From: Sheuella sp.
GTDB taxonomy: Bacteria > Pseudomonadota > Gammaproteobacteria > Burkholderiales > Burkholderiaceae_B
Direction of reading: 5' to 3'
Assembly: GCA_030650995.1 (NCBI GenBank)
Contig: JAUSCY010000093.1
Location: 1-64,000, forward strand
DNA: 64,000 bases
Shown: positions 7,990 to 17,525 of the stretch, piece after piece
How positions within the stretch are numbered: position 1 is the first letter of the stretch
How the letters are laid out: each line of letters begins with the position of its first letter
Notes under the pieces: model-generated
Database searches by the model: none
What the model saw: the letters and a program-made list of their open reading frames with translations, nothing else
Told to the model about the DNA's origin: nothing
Position numbers and translations under genes: made by a program

Positions 7990-9620
7990 TGCAAGTTGCT
8001 GGCGTTTTACGGAAATTCCTGACCACCCTGATCTTTTGTCTCGGGTGCGGGTCAATCTTTTTTGCCTCAGCGCAGACCACACCAGCACCGCAGACCAATA
8101 CGACATCCAAGGCAAAGCCTGCGGCGGTCAAGTCACAAGCGAGCTCTTCTGACTCAGCCACTGCAACCAAGGCCAAGACGGCTTCGCCAGATGTTGAAGC
8201 GGATACGATTGTCGCCGTGGTGAATAAAGATGTGATTACGCAGCGCGAATTAAGCGTGCGTTTTCAACAAGCTAAAAATGAGTTGCGTCAGAAAGGACAA
8301 ACTCCGCCAGATGATTTGTTGATGCGTGATGTGCTGCAGAGACTCATTCAGGAGCGTCTTGAAAAACAGGAAGCCAAGCGTTTAAAAATCGACGTAACGG
8401 ATGCCATGGTGCAAAAGGCGATCGATTCAATCGCGCAGCGTAATAACCTGACGGGTACGCAGGTACGCAAGCAAATTGAAGCCTCTGGGATGAGCTGGGA
8501 TCAGTACCGGGAAATGATTCGTCGTGAAGTCATGCTTGAGGGCTTGCGTCAGCGTACAGTTGACGGTACGGTTTTGATCTCTGATGCAGAGGTTGATGCC
8601 TTTTTGCGTGATCAGAAAGCCCGTCAGACAGGCGGCTTGGCTGCGATTGCACAGCAAAACGCACCACCGCCTGTGCAGCAAGCTGCGCCCGCCCGGCCTG
8701 CTCCGCAGGCACGTCCCAACCAGCCTGCAATCCTCGGCTTAGGGCAAATTCTGATTCGTGTGCCAGAAGGCTCCTCAGATGATCAGGTCAAAGCGTTACG
8801 TGACCGTGCGCAGGATGCTCTAACAAGAATCAAGCGTGGTGAGAGTTTTGAGAAGGTTGCTCAGGCAGTCTCTGAGGGACCAGAAGCAAGTCGGGGCGGT
8901 GACATGGGAGCCAGACCGTTTGAGGGATGGCCGGACTTGTTTCTCAAAGCCGTGGCTAACGTGAAAGATGGTCAGGTTTCAGGCATCATCCAAAGCGGCA
9001 ACGGATTTCATATTCTGAAAGTAATGGGACGTGCTGGTGGTGCGCAATCCGCTCCTCAGGCAGCGCCTGCCCAGGCACCAGTTGCTGCTGCGGGTCCTGT
9101 CGGTGCAAGAGGCAATCCGGGTGCGCAGTCTGGTGCGCGCCAAGGCCCAATGCCGGTCGAGCAAACCAAAGCCAAACATATCCTGATCAAGACTTCGCAG
9201 GTTGTATCCGATGAGATTGCTCAGCAAAAGCTGGCTCAGATCCGGGAAAGACTGGTCGAGGGTAAGGAGTCGTTTGCTGATCTGGCCAGACGCTTTTCAA
9301 ACGACAGCTCTGCTCCTCAGGGTGGGGATCTCGGTTGGTTGAATCCAGGCGAAACGGTTCCTCCTTTTGAGAAAGCGATGAATAACCTCAAGGTGGGTGA
9401 GATTAGTCAGCCGGTCAAATCTCAGTTCGGCTGGCATCTGATCGTTGTCGATGATCGCCGGACACAAGATATGGCAGAGCAGTTTGAGCGTAATCAGGTC
9501 CGTCAGCGGCTGTTCATGCAGCGTTCCGAGGCTGCTTTCGAACTATGGTTGCAACAGATCCGTAATCAATCCTATATCGATAACCGCCTTGAAAAACGTT
9601 TGAATCAGGCGAAGGAATAG
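7989..9620 (+). CDS. surA: Periplasmic chaperone and peptidyl-prolyl isomerase SurA
   Basis: Folds outer-membrane proteins in the periplasm. 543 residues: signal peptide about 1-28 (cut after ASA), SurA N-terminal chaperone domain about 72-210, first parvulin domain about 249-347 ([12 protein letters not shown] to GNGFHILKV), second parvulin domain about 393-488 ([10 protein letters not shown] to FGWHLIVVD) and a C-terminal helix. It is longer than the E. coli protein (428) because of low-complexity Ala/Pro/Gln linkers: residues 29-70, 224-247 before the first parvulin domain, and 350-391 between the parvulin domains. It begins one base inside the lptD stop and is followed by rsmA with no pdxA between. 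Confidence 0.97.
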   Translation: MQVAGVLRKFLTTLIFCLGCGSIFFASAQTTPAPQTNTTSKAKPAAVKSQASSSDSATATKAKTASPDVEADTIVAVVNKDVITQRELSVRFQQAKNELRQKGQTPPDDLLMRDVLQRLIQERLEKQEAKRLKIDVTDAMVQKAIDSIAQRNNLTGTQVRKQIEASGMSWDQYREMIRREVMLEGLRQRTVDGTVLISDAEVDAFLRDQKARQTGGLAAIAQQNAPPPVQQAAPARPAPQARPNQPAILGLGQILIRVPEGSSDDQVKALRDRAQDALTRIKRGESFEKVAQAVSEGPEASRGGDMGARPFEGWPDLFLKAVANVKDGQVSGIIQSGNGFHILKVMGRAGGAQSAPQAAPAQAPVAAAGPVGARGNPGAQSGARQGPMPVEQTKAKHILIKTSQVVSDEIAQQKLAQIRERLVEGKESFADLARRFSNDSSAPQGGDLGWLNPGETVPPFEKAMNNLKVGEISQPVKSQFGWHLIVVDDRRTQDMAEQFERNQVRQRLFMQRSEAAFELWLQQIRNQSYIDNRLEKRLNQAKE

Positions 9621-9621
9621 T

Positions 9622-10407
9622 TTGGCTGCGGCGCATCAGGCACGTAAGCGTTTCGGCCAGAATTTTCTGGTCGATCAGACTGTTATCTCATCTATTGTTC
9701 GTGCAATAGCTCCTCAGCGCTCGGATCGTCTGCTTGAAATCGGACCCGGATTGTCTGCGCTGACAGCCCCGCTACTGGATTGTCTCGATCATCTGACCGT
9801 CATTGAGATTGATCGTGATCTGGCTGCCAGGCTGCGTAATCGCTACCCAGCTGATCGTCTCACGATTGTGAATGCCGATGCGCTGCAAACTGATTTTGCG
9901 CAGTTTGGTGAGGGCTTGCGGATAGTCGGAAATTTACCCTACAACATCTCTAGTCCCTTGCTATTCACTTTGGCGAATTATGCAGATCAGGTGATAGATC
10001 AGCATTTCATGTTGCAACGCGAAGTGGTGGATCGCATGGTGGCCGAGCCGGCAAGTGGCGATTACAGCCGACTAAGCGTGATGCTGCAGGTTCGCTACCG
10101 CATGGAAAAATTGTTTGATGTCGCACCTGAGGCGTTTGATCCGCCTCCCCGTGTGACCTCTTCGATTGTTCGCATGATCCCTCTTGGTGTGGACCGACCG
10201 CGTGCGGTAGATGAGGAGCTGTTCAGCAAGGTTGTTCAGCGTGCCTTTTCGCAGCGCAGAAAAATGCTGCGCGGTGTGATGGGTGAGTGGACCGCTCTCA
10301 TACCCTGGTCAGAACTGGGTATCGAGCCCACCTGGCGGGCTGAGCAAGTCTCTGTGGCTGGTTTTATCGCACTGACTGATGCGCTGCACGCTGCGGGCGT
10401 GCGCTGA
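9622..10407 (+). CDS. rsmA: 16S rRNA (adenine(1518)-N(6)/adenine(1519)-N(6))-dimethyltransferase RsmA (KsgA)
   Basis: Dimethylates two adjacent adenines in helix 45 of 16S rRNA late in 30S maturation. 261 residues. Seen: the N-terminal [10 protein letters not shown], the AdoMet-binding [10 protein letters not shown] (motif I, about 39-48), the acidic EID of motif II and the catalytic NLPYNIS (104-110). The start is TTG at 9622, with GAAGGA at 9611-9616 five bases ahead; no ATG or GTG preserves the conserved N-terminus. One base separates it from surA, so it is translated from the lptD-surA message. In E. coli pdxA lies between surA and rsmA; it is absent here. Confidence 0.96.
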   Translation: MAAAHQARKRFGQNFLVDQTVISSIVRAIAPQRSDRLLEIGPGLSALTAPLLDCLDHLTVIEIDRDLAARLRNRYPADRLTIVNADALQTDFAQFGEGLRIVGNLPYNISSPLLFTLANYADQVIDQHFMLQREVVDRMVAEPASGDYSRLSVMLQVRYRMEKLFDVAPEAFDPPPRVTSSIVRMIPLGVDRPRAVDEELFSKVVQRAFSQRRKMLRGVMGEWTALIPWSELGIEPTWRAEQVSVAGFIALTDALHAAGVR

Positions 10408-10417
10408 ATATCAGTCT

Positions 10418-11560
10418 TTAAATCACATTGTGGCGTGCGGACAACCAGAGCCGCATGATGTCCTGTGCACGCTCTTCAAGTAAAACAGAGGCGTTTTTGC
10501 AGGCTTCCTCCAATGTGCATGGCCCAGCTACCAGACTGAATGCAGCATGAATTCCTGCTGCATAAAGCGCCTGGTAGTCCTTGCCGAGCGAGCCAGCGAT
10601 GGCTACGACAGGTACACCCGCGTGACGGGCGACGCTCGCAACGCCCATCGGTGTTTTGCCCAGTAACGTCTGAGCATCCATACGGCCTTCGCCGGTAATG
10701 ACCAGGCTTGCACCTTGCACCGCGGCGGCAAGCCCCCCGATTTCGGCGACGACCTCAACACCAGGCCTGAATTTCGCACCCATCCAGGCGAGCGCTGCAA
10801 AGCCGAGGCCACCGGCAGCACCCGCTCCGGGCAGTGTGCTTACGTCTGTACCGAGTTGTTCAGCACAGCATTTGGCAAAATGCTCTAGCGCCGCGTCCAG
10901 GATTTTCACCTGTTCGGGCGTTGCGCCTTTTTGGGGACCAAAAATAGCTGATGCACCCATCACCCCGCACAGAGGATTGTTGACATCAGAAGCGATGGTG
11001 ATTTCCACACCTGCCAGGCGTTTGTCGAATCCGCTGGAATCAATCCTGGAGAGCATATTGAGTGCGACTGCTCCACGTTCAATATGCTGGCCACTGGCAT
11101 CGAGCAGACGTAAGCCGAGCGCTTCGAGCATGCCTGCGCCCCCGTCATTCGTCGCTGAGCCGCCCAGACCGAGCACGATGTGTTTGGCTCCGGCATCGAG
11201 CGCATACCTGATTAACTCGCCCACCCCGTAGCTGCTGGCCAGCATGGGATCTCGGCTGTCAGCCGGAATATGCTCCAGCCCTGCAGCCGCAGCCATTTCG
11301 ATGATTGCGGTCTGTGAGGGCAACCAACCCCACTTGGCATCAATAGGCTTGCCCAGCGCGTTTTCTACTCGGTTGATGTGCGCCTGACCCTGTGTCGCGG
11401 CAAGCACCGCGTCGACAGTTCCCTCGCCACCATCGGCCATCGGTATGCAAAGAATATGCGCCTGAGGTGCTGCACGTTTGATGCCTCGGCCAATTGCCTG
11501 CGCGACCTCGGGGGCGGATAAGCTTTCTTTAAATGAGTCGGGTGCGATGACAATTTTCAT
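10418..11560 (-). CDS. glxK: Glycerate 2-kinase (GarK/GlxK type)
   Basis: Phosphorylates D-glycerate with ATP. 380 residues, matching the family length of about 380. Seen: the N-terminal MKIVIAPDSFKESLSA, AMADGGEGTVDA-like segment (IPMADGGEGTVDAV), GLGGSATNDGGAGM, NPLCG and the C-terminal VITGEGRMDAQTLLGKTP, all characteristic of this kinase family. The reading frame is open upstream to 11746, but the conserved N-terminus fixes the ATG at 11560. It converges with rsmA 10 bases away. It lies 7 bases downstream of the membrane-protein gene at 11568, probably in the same message. No tartronate semialdehyde pathway partner is visible nearby, so the physiological route is not set by context. Confidence 0.92.
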   Translation of the reverse strand: MKIVIAPDSFKESLSAPEVAQAIGRGIKRAAPQAHILCIPMADGGEGTVDAVLAATQGQAHINRVENALGKPIDAKWGWLPSQTAIIEMAAAAGLEHIPADSRDPMLASSYGVGELIRYALDAGAKHIVLGLGGSATNDGGAGMLEALGLRLLDASGQHIERGAVALNMLSRIDSSGFDKRLAGVEITIASDVNNPLCGVMGASAIFGPQKGATPEQVKILDAALEHFAKCCAEQLGTDVSTLPGAGAAGGLGFAALAWMGAKFRPGVEVVAEIGGLAAAVQGASLVITGEGRMDAQTLLGKTPMGVASVARHAGVPVVAIAGSLGKDYQALYAAGIHAAFSLVAGPCTLEEACKNASVLLEERAQDIMRLWLSARHNVI

Positions 11561-11567
11561 TTTTTTA

Positions 11568-12797
11568 TCAACCAAAGAACCAATAGCAGACTGCGATTGA
11601 GGCGAGTACGCCCGCCAGATCAGCAAGCAATGCGCAACCCACCGTGTGCCTCGCGCGCTGAACACCGACAGAGCCGAAATACACAGCAACCAGATAAAAA
11701 GTAGGTTCCGTACTTCCTTGTACCGTTGCAGCGAGCAGCGCAGCAAAACTATCGACTCCGTGAAATTTCATGGTTTCAATGAGGAGCGCGCGTGCAGCTG
11801 TTCCGGAAAAAGGTTTAACCAGTGCAGTGGGCAATGCATCGACGAAGCGAACATCACCCTCAAAAATCTGTACGACCCATCTGATACCGTCCAGCGCGAT
11901 ATCAAGCGCGCCCGAGGCACGTAAGACTCCCACGGCACAGAGCATGGCAACAAGGTAAGGCAAGAGGTCTTTGGCGATATCAAAGCCCTCGCGCGCGCCT
12001 TCGAGAAAGGCCTCGTAGACGTCTACTTTGCGCCACGCGCCCACTGCGACGAACAGCACAATAATTCCAAAAAGAACTAAGTTACCCGTCAAGGACGATA
12101 CTTGCGCAAGTGCTGCTGCAGATAAACTGAGCGCACCAGCCATGACACTGCCGAGAAACAGTGCAATACCGAATATCCACATTAATACGACCGGGTCACG
12201 CAGTGGTAAACGCTGTATGAACGCTACGGAAAGAAAACCGGTAAGCGTTGAGGCACTTGTAGCCAGCAAGATCGGTAAAAACACCAGAGTAGGATCTGGT
12301 GCTCCCTGCTGCAACCTGTACATGAAAATACTGACAGGGATCAGCGTGAGCGATGATGCATTGAGCACCAGGAATAATATTTGCGCGTTGGTCGCTGTTT
12401 CAGGGTCAGGGTTCAGGCTCTGTAATTCGCGCATTGCGCGCAGACCGATCGGTGTGGCTGCATTATCCAGCCCCAGTCCATTCGCAGCAAAGTTCAGGGT
12501 AATCAGACCGATGGCTGGGTGGCCTCTTGGCACACCAGGCATCAGACGTGCGAACAGTGGGCCAAGCCAGCGGGCCAGCGTATTGACCATGCCAGCATGC
12601 TCTGCGATGCGCAAGAAGCCCAGCCAGAGCGTTAGGGTGCCGAACAGCACCACCATGATCTGGACAGACAGCGCGGCCATCTCAAACAGACTGGCCACCA
12701 TCTGACTGAAAATCTGGCTATTGCCAAGCACTAGCCACTGCGCCAGTGACGAGACTGCTGCGATCAGAAAAAAACTCAGCCAGAGAATATTGAGCAT
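11568..12797 (-). CDS. Fused SpmA/SpmB-like nucleoside-recognition (Gate domain) membrane protein
   Basis: 409 residues with about ten hydrophobic helices in two halves. The N-terminal half resembles spore maturation protein A (GMVNTLARWLGPLFARLMPGVP, NFAANGLGLDNAATP) and the C-terminal half resembles SpmB (FLEGAREGFDIAKDLLPYLVAM, KPFSGTAARALLIETM, GSTEPTFYLVAVYFGSVG). In Bacillus these are two proteins; fusions annotated as nucleoside-recognition-domain proteins are common in non-spore-forming proteobacteria. The substrate is unknown; the Gate domain is shared with nucleoside transporters. It lies between gloA (19 bases upstream) and glycerate kinase (7 bases downstream) in a minus-strand run. 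Confidence 0.85.
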   Translation of the reverse strand: MLNILWLSFFLIAAVSSLAQWLVLGNSQIFSQMVASLFEMAALSVQIMVVLFGTLTLWLGFLRIAEHAGMVNTLARWLGPLFARLMPGVPRGHPAIGLITLNFAANGLGLDNAATPIGLRAMRELQSLNPDPETATNAQILFLVLNASSLTLIPVSIFMYRLQQGAPDPTLVFLPILLATSASTLTGFLSVAFIQRLPLRDPVVLMWIFGIALFLGSVMAGALSLSAAALAQVSSLTGNLVLFGIIVLFVAVGAWRKVDVYEAFLEGAREGFDIAKDLLPYLVAMLCAVGVLRASGALDIALDGIRWVVQIFEGDVRFVDALPTALVKPFSGTAARALLIETMKFHGVDSFAALLAATVQGSTEPTFYLVAVYFGSVGVQRARHTVGCALLADLAGVLASIAVCYWFFG

Positions 12798-12816
12798 GAA
12801 AGGTATCTGCGGTGGG

Positions 12817-13206
12817 TCAGCTGGTTTTCTTCTGGATCAGCTCGATTTTGTAGTGATCGGGATCTTCAACGAAAGCGATCACTGTTGTACCGTGTTTCAT
12901 TGGACCCGCTTCGCGAACGACCTTACCGCCTAATGCGCGGATCTTGTCGCATGCCGCATAGGCATCATCAACTTCGAGCGCGATGTGACCGTATGCAGTG
13001 CCCAGGTCATACGTATCGGTATCCCAGTTGTAGGTCAGTTCAAGCACAGGACCCACATTTTCATCTTCATAGCCGACAAAGGTATTGGTGAAACGCCCGG
13101 AGGGATATTCAGTGCTGCGTAAGACCCGCATGCCGAGGACTGTTGTGTAGAACTCGATCGAGCGCTCCAGATTACCTACGCGCAGCATGGTGTGAAGAAT
13201 TCGCAT
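12817..13206 (-). CDS. gloA: Lactoylglutathione lyase (glyoxalase I)
   Basis: Isomerises the methylglyoxal-glutathione hemithioacetal to S-lactoylglutathione. 129 residues, close to E. coli GloA (135). The four metal ligands of the Ni-type enzyme are visible at the same numbers as in E. coli: H5, E56 (VLELTYN), H74 (YGHIALEV) and E122 (YKIELIQ). The ATG at 13206 is preceded by AGGAAT. It is 59 bases downstream of the YgjP-type gene and 19 bases upstream of the SpmAB-like gene. Confidence 0.95.
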   Translation of the reverse strand: MRILHTMLRVGNLERSIEFYTTVLGMRVLRSTEYPSGRFTNTFVGYEDENVGPVLELTYNWDTDTYDLGTAYGHIALEVDDAYAACDKIRALGGKVVREAGPMKHGTTVIAFVEDPDHYKIELIQKKTS

Positions 13207-13265
13207 ATTTATTCCTGAAAAGCTTGATAGATTTAAAGATCATAACAATGCCCGGCATCTGATGT

Positions 13266-14105
13266 TCAAATTTCCGGTACACCGTCAGGCGTGTGTTTGT
13301 TAAGTAGTTGACGTGCAGTGTGGTAGTCAGGGTAGAGTTGCTGGACCTCAGCCCAAAAATCATGGCTGTGATTCATTTCACGCAGATGAGCAAGCTCATG
13401 CGCGATGACATAATCGATGATCATGGGTGAAAAATGAATCAGTCTCCAGTTCAGCATGATATGGCCATCGCTATTGCACGATCCCCAGCGGGTAGAGGCT
13501 GATGACAGTCGCCACTTGCGGACTTGGAGCCCGGTCTGATCCAGAAAGAATTTCAGGCGCTGATCAAACCAACTGCGTGCGCGGGATTGCAACCAAGACT
13601 GTGTCATATCGCGCATACGATTGCCATCCGCATCGTGGGGAAGAGGCAACCACAAGGCTTGACCGGGGAGCGGTGCATTTGCATCGCCTTCGAAAAACGG
13701 CGCACCGTGCGGAACGTGCGGACCTGGTACGCCGCTGCGTAAAGTTATTTTGCATCCGAGGTAAGGCAGCTCGCCTCCTGACTGCCAGCGGGTATGGGAC
13801 ATGGCGAGCTGTTCTTTACGGGCTTGCCAGTCTTTGAGCTTGGACAGAATCCAGGGAAGTTTTTCAACAACGGCGGCATCGATCTGTTGAAGTGTCACCC
13901 AGTTCGGGGCGGTCACACGCAGGCCTTCTTCACCTATTACAAAACCAATACTGCGGCGGCGCGACCGGATCAACACGAATCCGACCGTGTGATCGCCGTG
14001 CTTGATTAAACGCCATTTTGTGTCGGGAGCGAGCTTCTCGGGTGCGATGGTCCACCCCGGTTTCGGGGTGTCCGCATCGGACAGCAAGAGCTCGAGTTGA
14101 CTCAT
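13266..14105 (-). CDS. YgjP-like zinc metallopeptidase-domain protein (DUF45)
   Basis: 279 residues. The C-terminal half carries a gluzincin-like HELAH (236-240), followed by MNHSHDFW (244-251), which supplies the third ligand, after SSASTRWGSCNSDGHIMLNW; these are hallmarks of the YgjP/WLM-related M48-like family. The N-terminal 40 residues are variable. No signal peptide is seen, so it is probably cytoplasmic. The biological substrate of this family is not established. The ATG overlaps the plsC stop by four bases (ATGA), placing it in the glyQ-glyS-gmhB-plsC operon. Confidence 0.88.
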   Translation of the reverse strand: MSQLELLLSDADTPKPGWTIAPEKLAPDTKWRLIKHGDHTVGFVLIRSRRRSIGFVIGEEGLRVTAPNWVTLQQIDAAVVEKLPWILSKLKDWQARKEQLAMSHTRWQSGGELPYLGCKITLRSGVPGPHVPHGAPFFEGDANAPLPGQALWLPLPHDADGNRMRDMTQSWLQSRARSWFDQRLKFFLDQTGLQVRKWRLSSASTRWGSCNSDGHIMLNWRLIHFSPMIIDYVIAHELAHLREMNHSHDFWAEVQQLYPDYHTARQLLNKHTPDGVPEI

Positions 14106-14845
14106 GGGTGCGTGACGCTTTTGCCGGGAAATCTTTCAGGATTCAATCGCTGCATTTCTGCCTCGATCCACGCAAAAACTTTGGCATTGAGCTCTTCAGG
14201 GGTCAGGCCCGTCGAAGGGATCGGCTTACCAATCGAAACAGTAACAAGACCTGGGCGTTTGATAAAAGCGTTACGCCCCCAACATTCTCCCGCGTTGAGC
14301 GCGATGGGTATAACCGGAGCATTCGTACGTGTGGCAAGTAGCGCGCCACCCATTTTGAATCGTCCCATTTTGCCAGGAGCGATTCTGGTGCCTTCCGGGA
14401 ACATGATCGGCCAGCGCCCCTCGTTTAAACGCTGTTGTCCGACTTTAACGACTTGCTCAAAAGCGTCGCGGCCTTTGCTGCGGTCGATCGGGATCATGGC
14501 GAGCAGTGCCAGTCCCCAGCCAAAAAATGGTACGCGATGCAACTCGCGTTTATAAACAAAGCAGACTTCGCGGGGTAAATGAGAGGGGAGAAACAATGTT
14601 TCCCAGGCTGATTGATGTTTGGAGAGGACGATGGCGGGTCCGTCGGGCAGGTTTTCCCAGCCCTTGACTTCCCATCTCACGCCGCAAATGACGCGCGCAC
14701 CCCAGATAGCCAGTCTTGGCCAGCCCATCGTCAGTTTATATCTCCAGTGCAAGGGCAGCAGTGACCACAACATGCAGGCAAATGCATAAGGAATGACCGT
14801 AATGATGAGAAACAGCGCGTAGAGTGTCGACCGGAGAAAAAGCAT
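14102..14845 (-). CDS. plsC: 1-acyl-sn-glycerol-3-phosphate acyltransferase (PlsC family)
   Basis: Transfers an acyl chain to lysophosphatidic acid at the inner membrane. 247 residues with an N-terminal membrane segment (about 5-31). Motif I is KHQSAWE, with catalytic H77 and an HX4E spacing (E82 instead of the more common D), a variant usual in this proteobacterial subgroup. The phosphate-binding motif is FPEGTR (149-154), and VPIALNAGECW forms the last motif. It sits 8 bases downstream of gmhB and overlaps the next gene by four bases. Other lysophospholipid acyltransferases share these motifs, so the acceptor is inferred. Confidence 0.9.
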   Translation of the reverse strand: MLFLRSTLYALFLIITVIPYAFACMLWSLLPLHWRYKLTMGWPRLAIWGARVICGVRWEVKGWENLPDGPAIVLSKHQSAWETLFLPSHLPREVCFVYKRELHRVPFFGWGLALLAMIPIDRSKGRDAFEQVVKVGQQRLNEGRWPIMFPEGTRIAPGKMGRFKMGGALLATRTNAPVIPIALNAGECWGRNAFIKRPGLVTVSIGKPIPSTGLTPEELNAKVFAWIEAEMQRLNPERFPGKSVTHP

Positions 14846-14853
14846 AAGGCCTC

Positions 14854-15396
14854 TTAATGTCCTGAAAGGATCTGGTCAACGGCGGCCGAGAGATCCGCAG
14901 CAAACTGCGTGTTAGGCGGGACGCTGTCCAGCTTGAAGGTCTTGGCCCCATTACCCGTCTGAACGAGCCAGGGTTTGCAGCCAACGGCATAAGACGCTTG
15001 CAGGTCTCTCAGGGAGTCACCCACAGCAGGGACTCCATGTAGATCAATGTCGTAGCGTTTGGCAATATCCTGAAACAAACCGGGGAGCGGCTTGCGGCAT
15101 GTGCAATTGTCATCCGGACCATGCGGACAGACAAAAAAAGCATCGATGGAGCCACCGACCTGGGCGAGTTCTTTGCGAAGTTTGTGATGAATGGCTGTCA
15201 GCGTTGTCGTGTCAAAATACCCCCGCGCAAGACCAGACTGATTCGATGCGACAGCGACAGTCCATCCAGCCTGATGCAGGCGGGCGATTGCTTGCAGACT
15301 GCCTGGGATGGCAATCCACTCGTCAGGATGCTTAATGTAAGCCGCACTGTCTTCATTGATCACGCCATCGCGGTCAAGGATGATGAGTTTTATCAT
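14854..15396 (-). CDS. gmhB: D-glycero-beta-D-manno-heptose 1,7-bisphosphate 7-phosphatase
   Basis: A HAD-family phosphatase in ADP-heptose synthesis for the LPS inner core. 180 residues. Seen: the nucleophile motif LDRDGVIN (D8 and D10), SNQSGLARG (motif II), the GmhB-specific zinc loop CPHGPDDNCTC followed by RKP, and GDSLRDLQAS (motif IV). The zinc loop separates it from generic HAD phosphatases; histidinol-phosphatases share it but usually occur in his operons. The start overlaps the glyS stop by four bases. The order glyQ-glyS-gmhB-plsC is familiar in Burkholderiales. Confidence 0.93.
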   Translation of the reverse strand: MIKLIILDRDGVINEDSAAYIKHPDEWIAIPGSLQAIARLHQAGWTVAVASNQSGLARGYFDTTTLTAIHHKLRKELAQVGGSIDAFFVCPHGPDDNCTCRKPLPGLFQDIAKRYDIDLHGVPAVGDSLRDLQASYAVGCKPWLVQTGNGAKTFKLDSVPPNTQFAADLSAAVDQILSGH

Positions 15397-17525
15397 GTTG
15401 CCAGTCTCGAAATGTCAGCAACCTGATTCATCAGTGTGTGTAATTGCCCCAGTAATGCAAGGCGGTTGTTTCGAATCGCAGGATCGTCGGCCATGACCAT
15501 GATGTCATTAAAAAATGCATCAACAGGTGCACGGGCGCGAGCCAGTGTTTGCATCGCGCCTATATAGTCGCCGGATTCAAACTGTTGCTGCGCCACAGGT
15601 TGTAATTGAGCGATCGTTTCTGCCAGAGAGCGTTCAGCGGCTTCGCTCAGCAAGTTCATATCCACCGCGCCTAGGGCTTGGTCAGCTTTCTTGAGCAGGT
15701 TGCCGATACGTTTGTTGGCCGCAGCCAGGCTGGCAGCATCCGGTCCTTGTGCAAAAATTTCCGCAGCCTGAACGCGTGCAAGAACTTGATGGATCGGTGG
15801 GTCGATCGCCAGAACCGCCTCGACAGCATTGCGGTCATGGAGCTGAATCATTTGATTGCGAAGACGCTCAACGATAAAGGCATGGACCTCAGTCGTAGTC
15901 GTTTGAGCGAGTATGCCTGCATCGAAGCTGAGTGCGGCTGCCTCGATCAAACCGTCAAGTGTCAAGGGTCCGTTTTGTTGAATCTGCAAAACACCACCGG
16001 CGGTCAGTTGCTCAAACGCACTGATCAGACCCAGCGCCGCCCGACGCAAACCGAAGGGATCGCGTTCGCCAGTAGGCGCCAGTCCAATTCCCCAGATTCC
16101 TACAAGTGTTTCGACACGCTCAGCCATGAACAAAATTGCAGGTGTGAGAAGATCTGTGGTGATGGGGGTATCGAGGCGAATTTTGTATTGCTCAGCGATT
16201 GCCTGAACCACAGCAGGTGATTCACCGTCACCTTTCGCATAATAGGCACCCATGATGCCCTGCAGCTCAGGAAACTCCCCAACCATATTCGTGGTGAGGT
16301 CCGCTTTGGCTAGTAGTGCCGCGCGCTCTGCAAGTTCAGGTTTCGAATCCAGAGCATGCGAAATCCATGCCGCGATTTGCTGAACGCGTGCGACACGTTG
16401 TAATTGCGTGCCGAGCTTGTTGTGATAAACGATGGATCCTAATTGCTCGACGCGCTGATGCAGGGGAAGTTTGCGATCAGTTTTAAAAAAGAATTCTGCA
16501 TCGGCCAGCCGAGGACGCACTACACGCTGGTTGCCTTCGATGATGGCAGCAGGGTTGCTGGTCGGCATGTTACTGACGATCAGGAACTGATGGGTCAGGG
16601 CACCGGTCGCAGGATTAAACAGAGGGAAATATTTCTGGTTCAGACGCATAGTCAGAATCAGGCATTCCTGGGGGACTTCAAGAAAACGTTGCTCGAAGGC
16701 GCCGACATAAACGATAGGCGACTCAACCAATGCAGTCACCTCATCAAGCAAGGCTTCTACTTCCGGATCATTGCCAAGCGTGGCGTTCAGCGCTGTGGCC
16801 TGGTCAGCGAGCAGTTTGGTGATTTGAGTGCGGCGGGTTTCATACGATGCGACGACATGCCCCACATCCGCGAGCTGATGCTCATAGCTTTCGGCGCTAT
16901 CAATGGTAATAGCGTGGGGGTGCAGGAACCGGTGACCAAAAGTAGTCCGCCCGCTCTGTAAACCAAGAATTTCTACCGGTACGATTTCATCGCCATACAG
17001 CGTGACAATGGCGTGGGCGGGACGCACAAACTTAACTGAAGTGACTCCGTCGGATAGCTGATAGCGCATCATCTTTGGAATGGGCATGCCGGCCATCGCA
17101 GTTTCAATGGCGGCTTGCAGCACATTCTTGAGCGTAACGCCTGCAGCGGTACCACGCGCAACAAGGTAGTCCTGCTTACCATCAGATTCGCGCTCAAGTG
17201 AGGCAATATCGATGTTTTCCCAGCCTTTTGCAGCTAGTTTTTTGAGCAATGCTGGCGTCGCTGCACCGTTTGCATCCAGACCGACCTTAACTGGCATCAG
17301 TTTTTCTGAATAAGTCTGATCGGGTGCGATCGCCAGGACTTTCGACAAGCGCACAGCCAGGCGGCGCGGTGTGGCAAAGGACACAATCGCATTATCCGCT
17401 GCAATCAGACCGAGTTGCGCCAGTGCGTCATTGAGTCCGCTGGAAAAGGCATGCCCCAGTTTTGACAAGGCTTTGGGGGGCAGCTCTTCAGTGAATAGCT
17501 CGACAAGTAGAGGGCAAGCTGACAT
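15393..17525 (-). CDS. glyS: Glycyl-tRNA synthetase beta subunit
   Basis: Partner of GlyQ in the bacterial tetrameric (alpha2beta2) glycyl-tRNA synthetase; it carries tRNA recognition and editing-like domains. 710 residues, near the usual 690-710. Seen: the N-terminal LLVELFTEELPPKAL, the central TTFGHRFLHP and LTMRLNQKYFPLF, KTDRKLPLHQRVEQLGSIVYH, the HD-like DLTTNMVGEFPELQG, GERDPFGLRRAALG, and a C-terminal anticodon-binding domain ending VMADDPAIRNNRLALLGQL. It begins by a one-base overlap with the glyQ stop (TAATG). Confidence 0.97.
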   Translation of the reverse strand: MSACPLLVELFTEELPPKALSKLGHAFSSGLNDALAQLGLIAADNAIVSFATPRRLAVRLSKVLAIAPDQTYSEKLMPVKVGLDANGAATPALLKKLAAKGWENIDIASLERESDGKQDYLVARGTAAGVTLKNVLQAAIETAMAGMPIPKMMRYQLSDGVTSVKFVRPAHAIVTLYGDEIVPVEILGLQSGRTTFGHRFLHPHAITIDSAESYEHQLADVGHVVASYETRRTQITKLLADQATALNATLGNDPEVEALLDEVTALVESPIVYVGAFEQRFLEVPQECLILTMRLNQKYFPLFNPATGALTHQFLIVSNMPTSNPAAIIEGNQRVVRPRLADAEFFFKTDRKLPLHQRVEQLGSIVYHNKLGTQLQRVARVQQIAAWISHALDSKPELAERAALLAKADLTTNMVGEFPELQGIMGAYYAKGDGESPAVVQAIAEQYKIRLDTPITTDLLTPAILFMAERVETLVGIWGIGLAPTGERDPFGLRRAALGLISAFEQLTAGGVLQIQQNGPLTLDGLIEAAALSFDAGILAQTTTTEVHAFIVERLRNQMIQLHDRNAVEAVLAIDPPIHQVLARVQAAEIFAQGPDAASLAAANKRIGNLLKKADQALGAVDMNLLSEAAERSLAETIAQLQPVAQQQFESGDYIGAMQTLARARAPVDAFFNDIMVMADDPAIRNNRLALLGQLHTLMNQVADISRLAT

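Noticed and set aside
10698-11231. Plus-strand open frame of about 177 codons
   Set aside because: Antisense to glycerate kinase; composition is Pro/Ser/Ala-rich shadow sequence.
12028-12705. Long plus-strand open frame of about 225 codons
   Set aside because: It lies antisense to the SpmAB-like gene; its translation is rich in Thr/Ser/Arg/Ala with no domain, as expected from the opposite strand of a membrane-protein gene.
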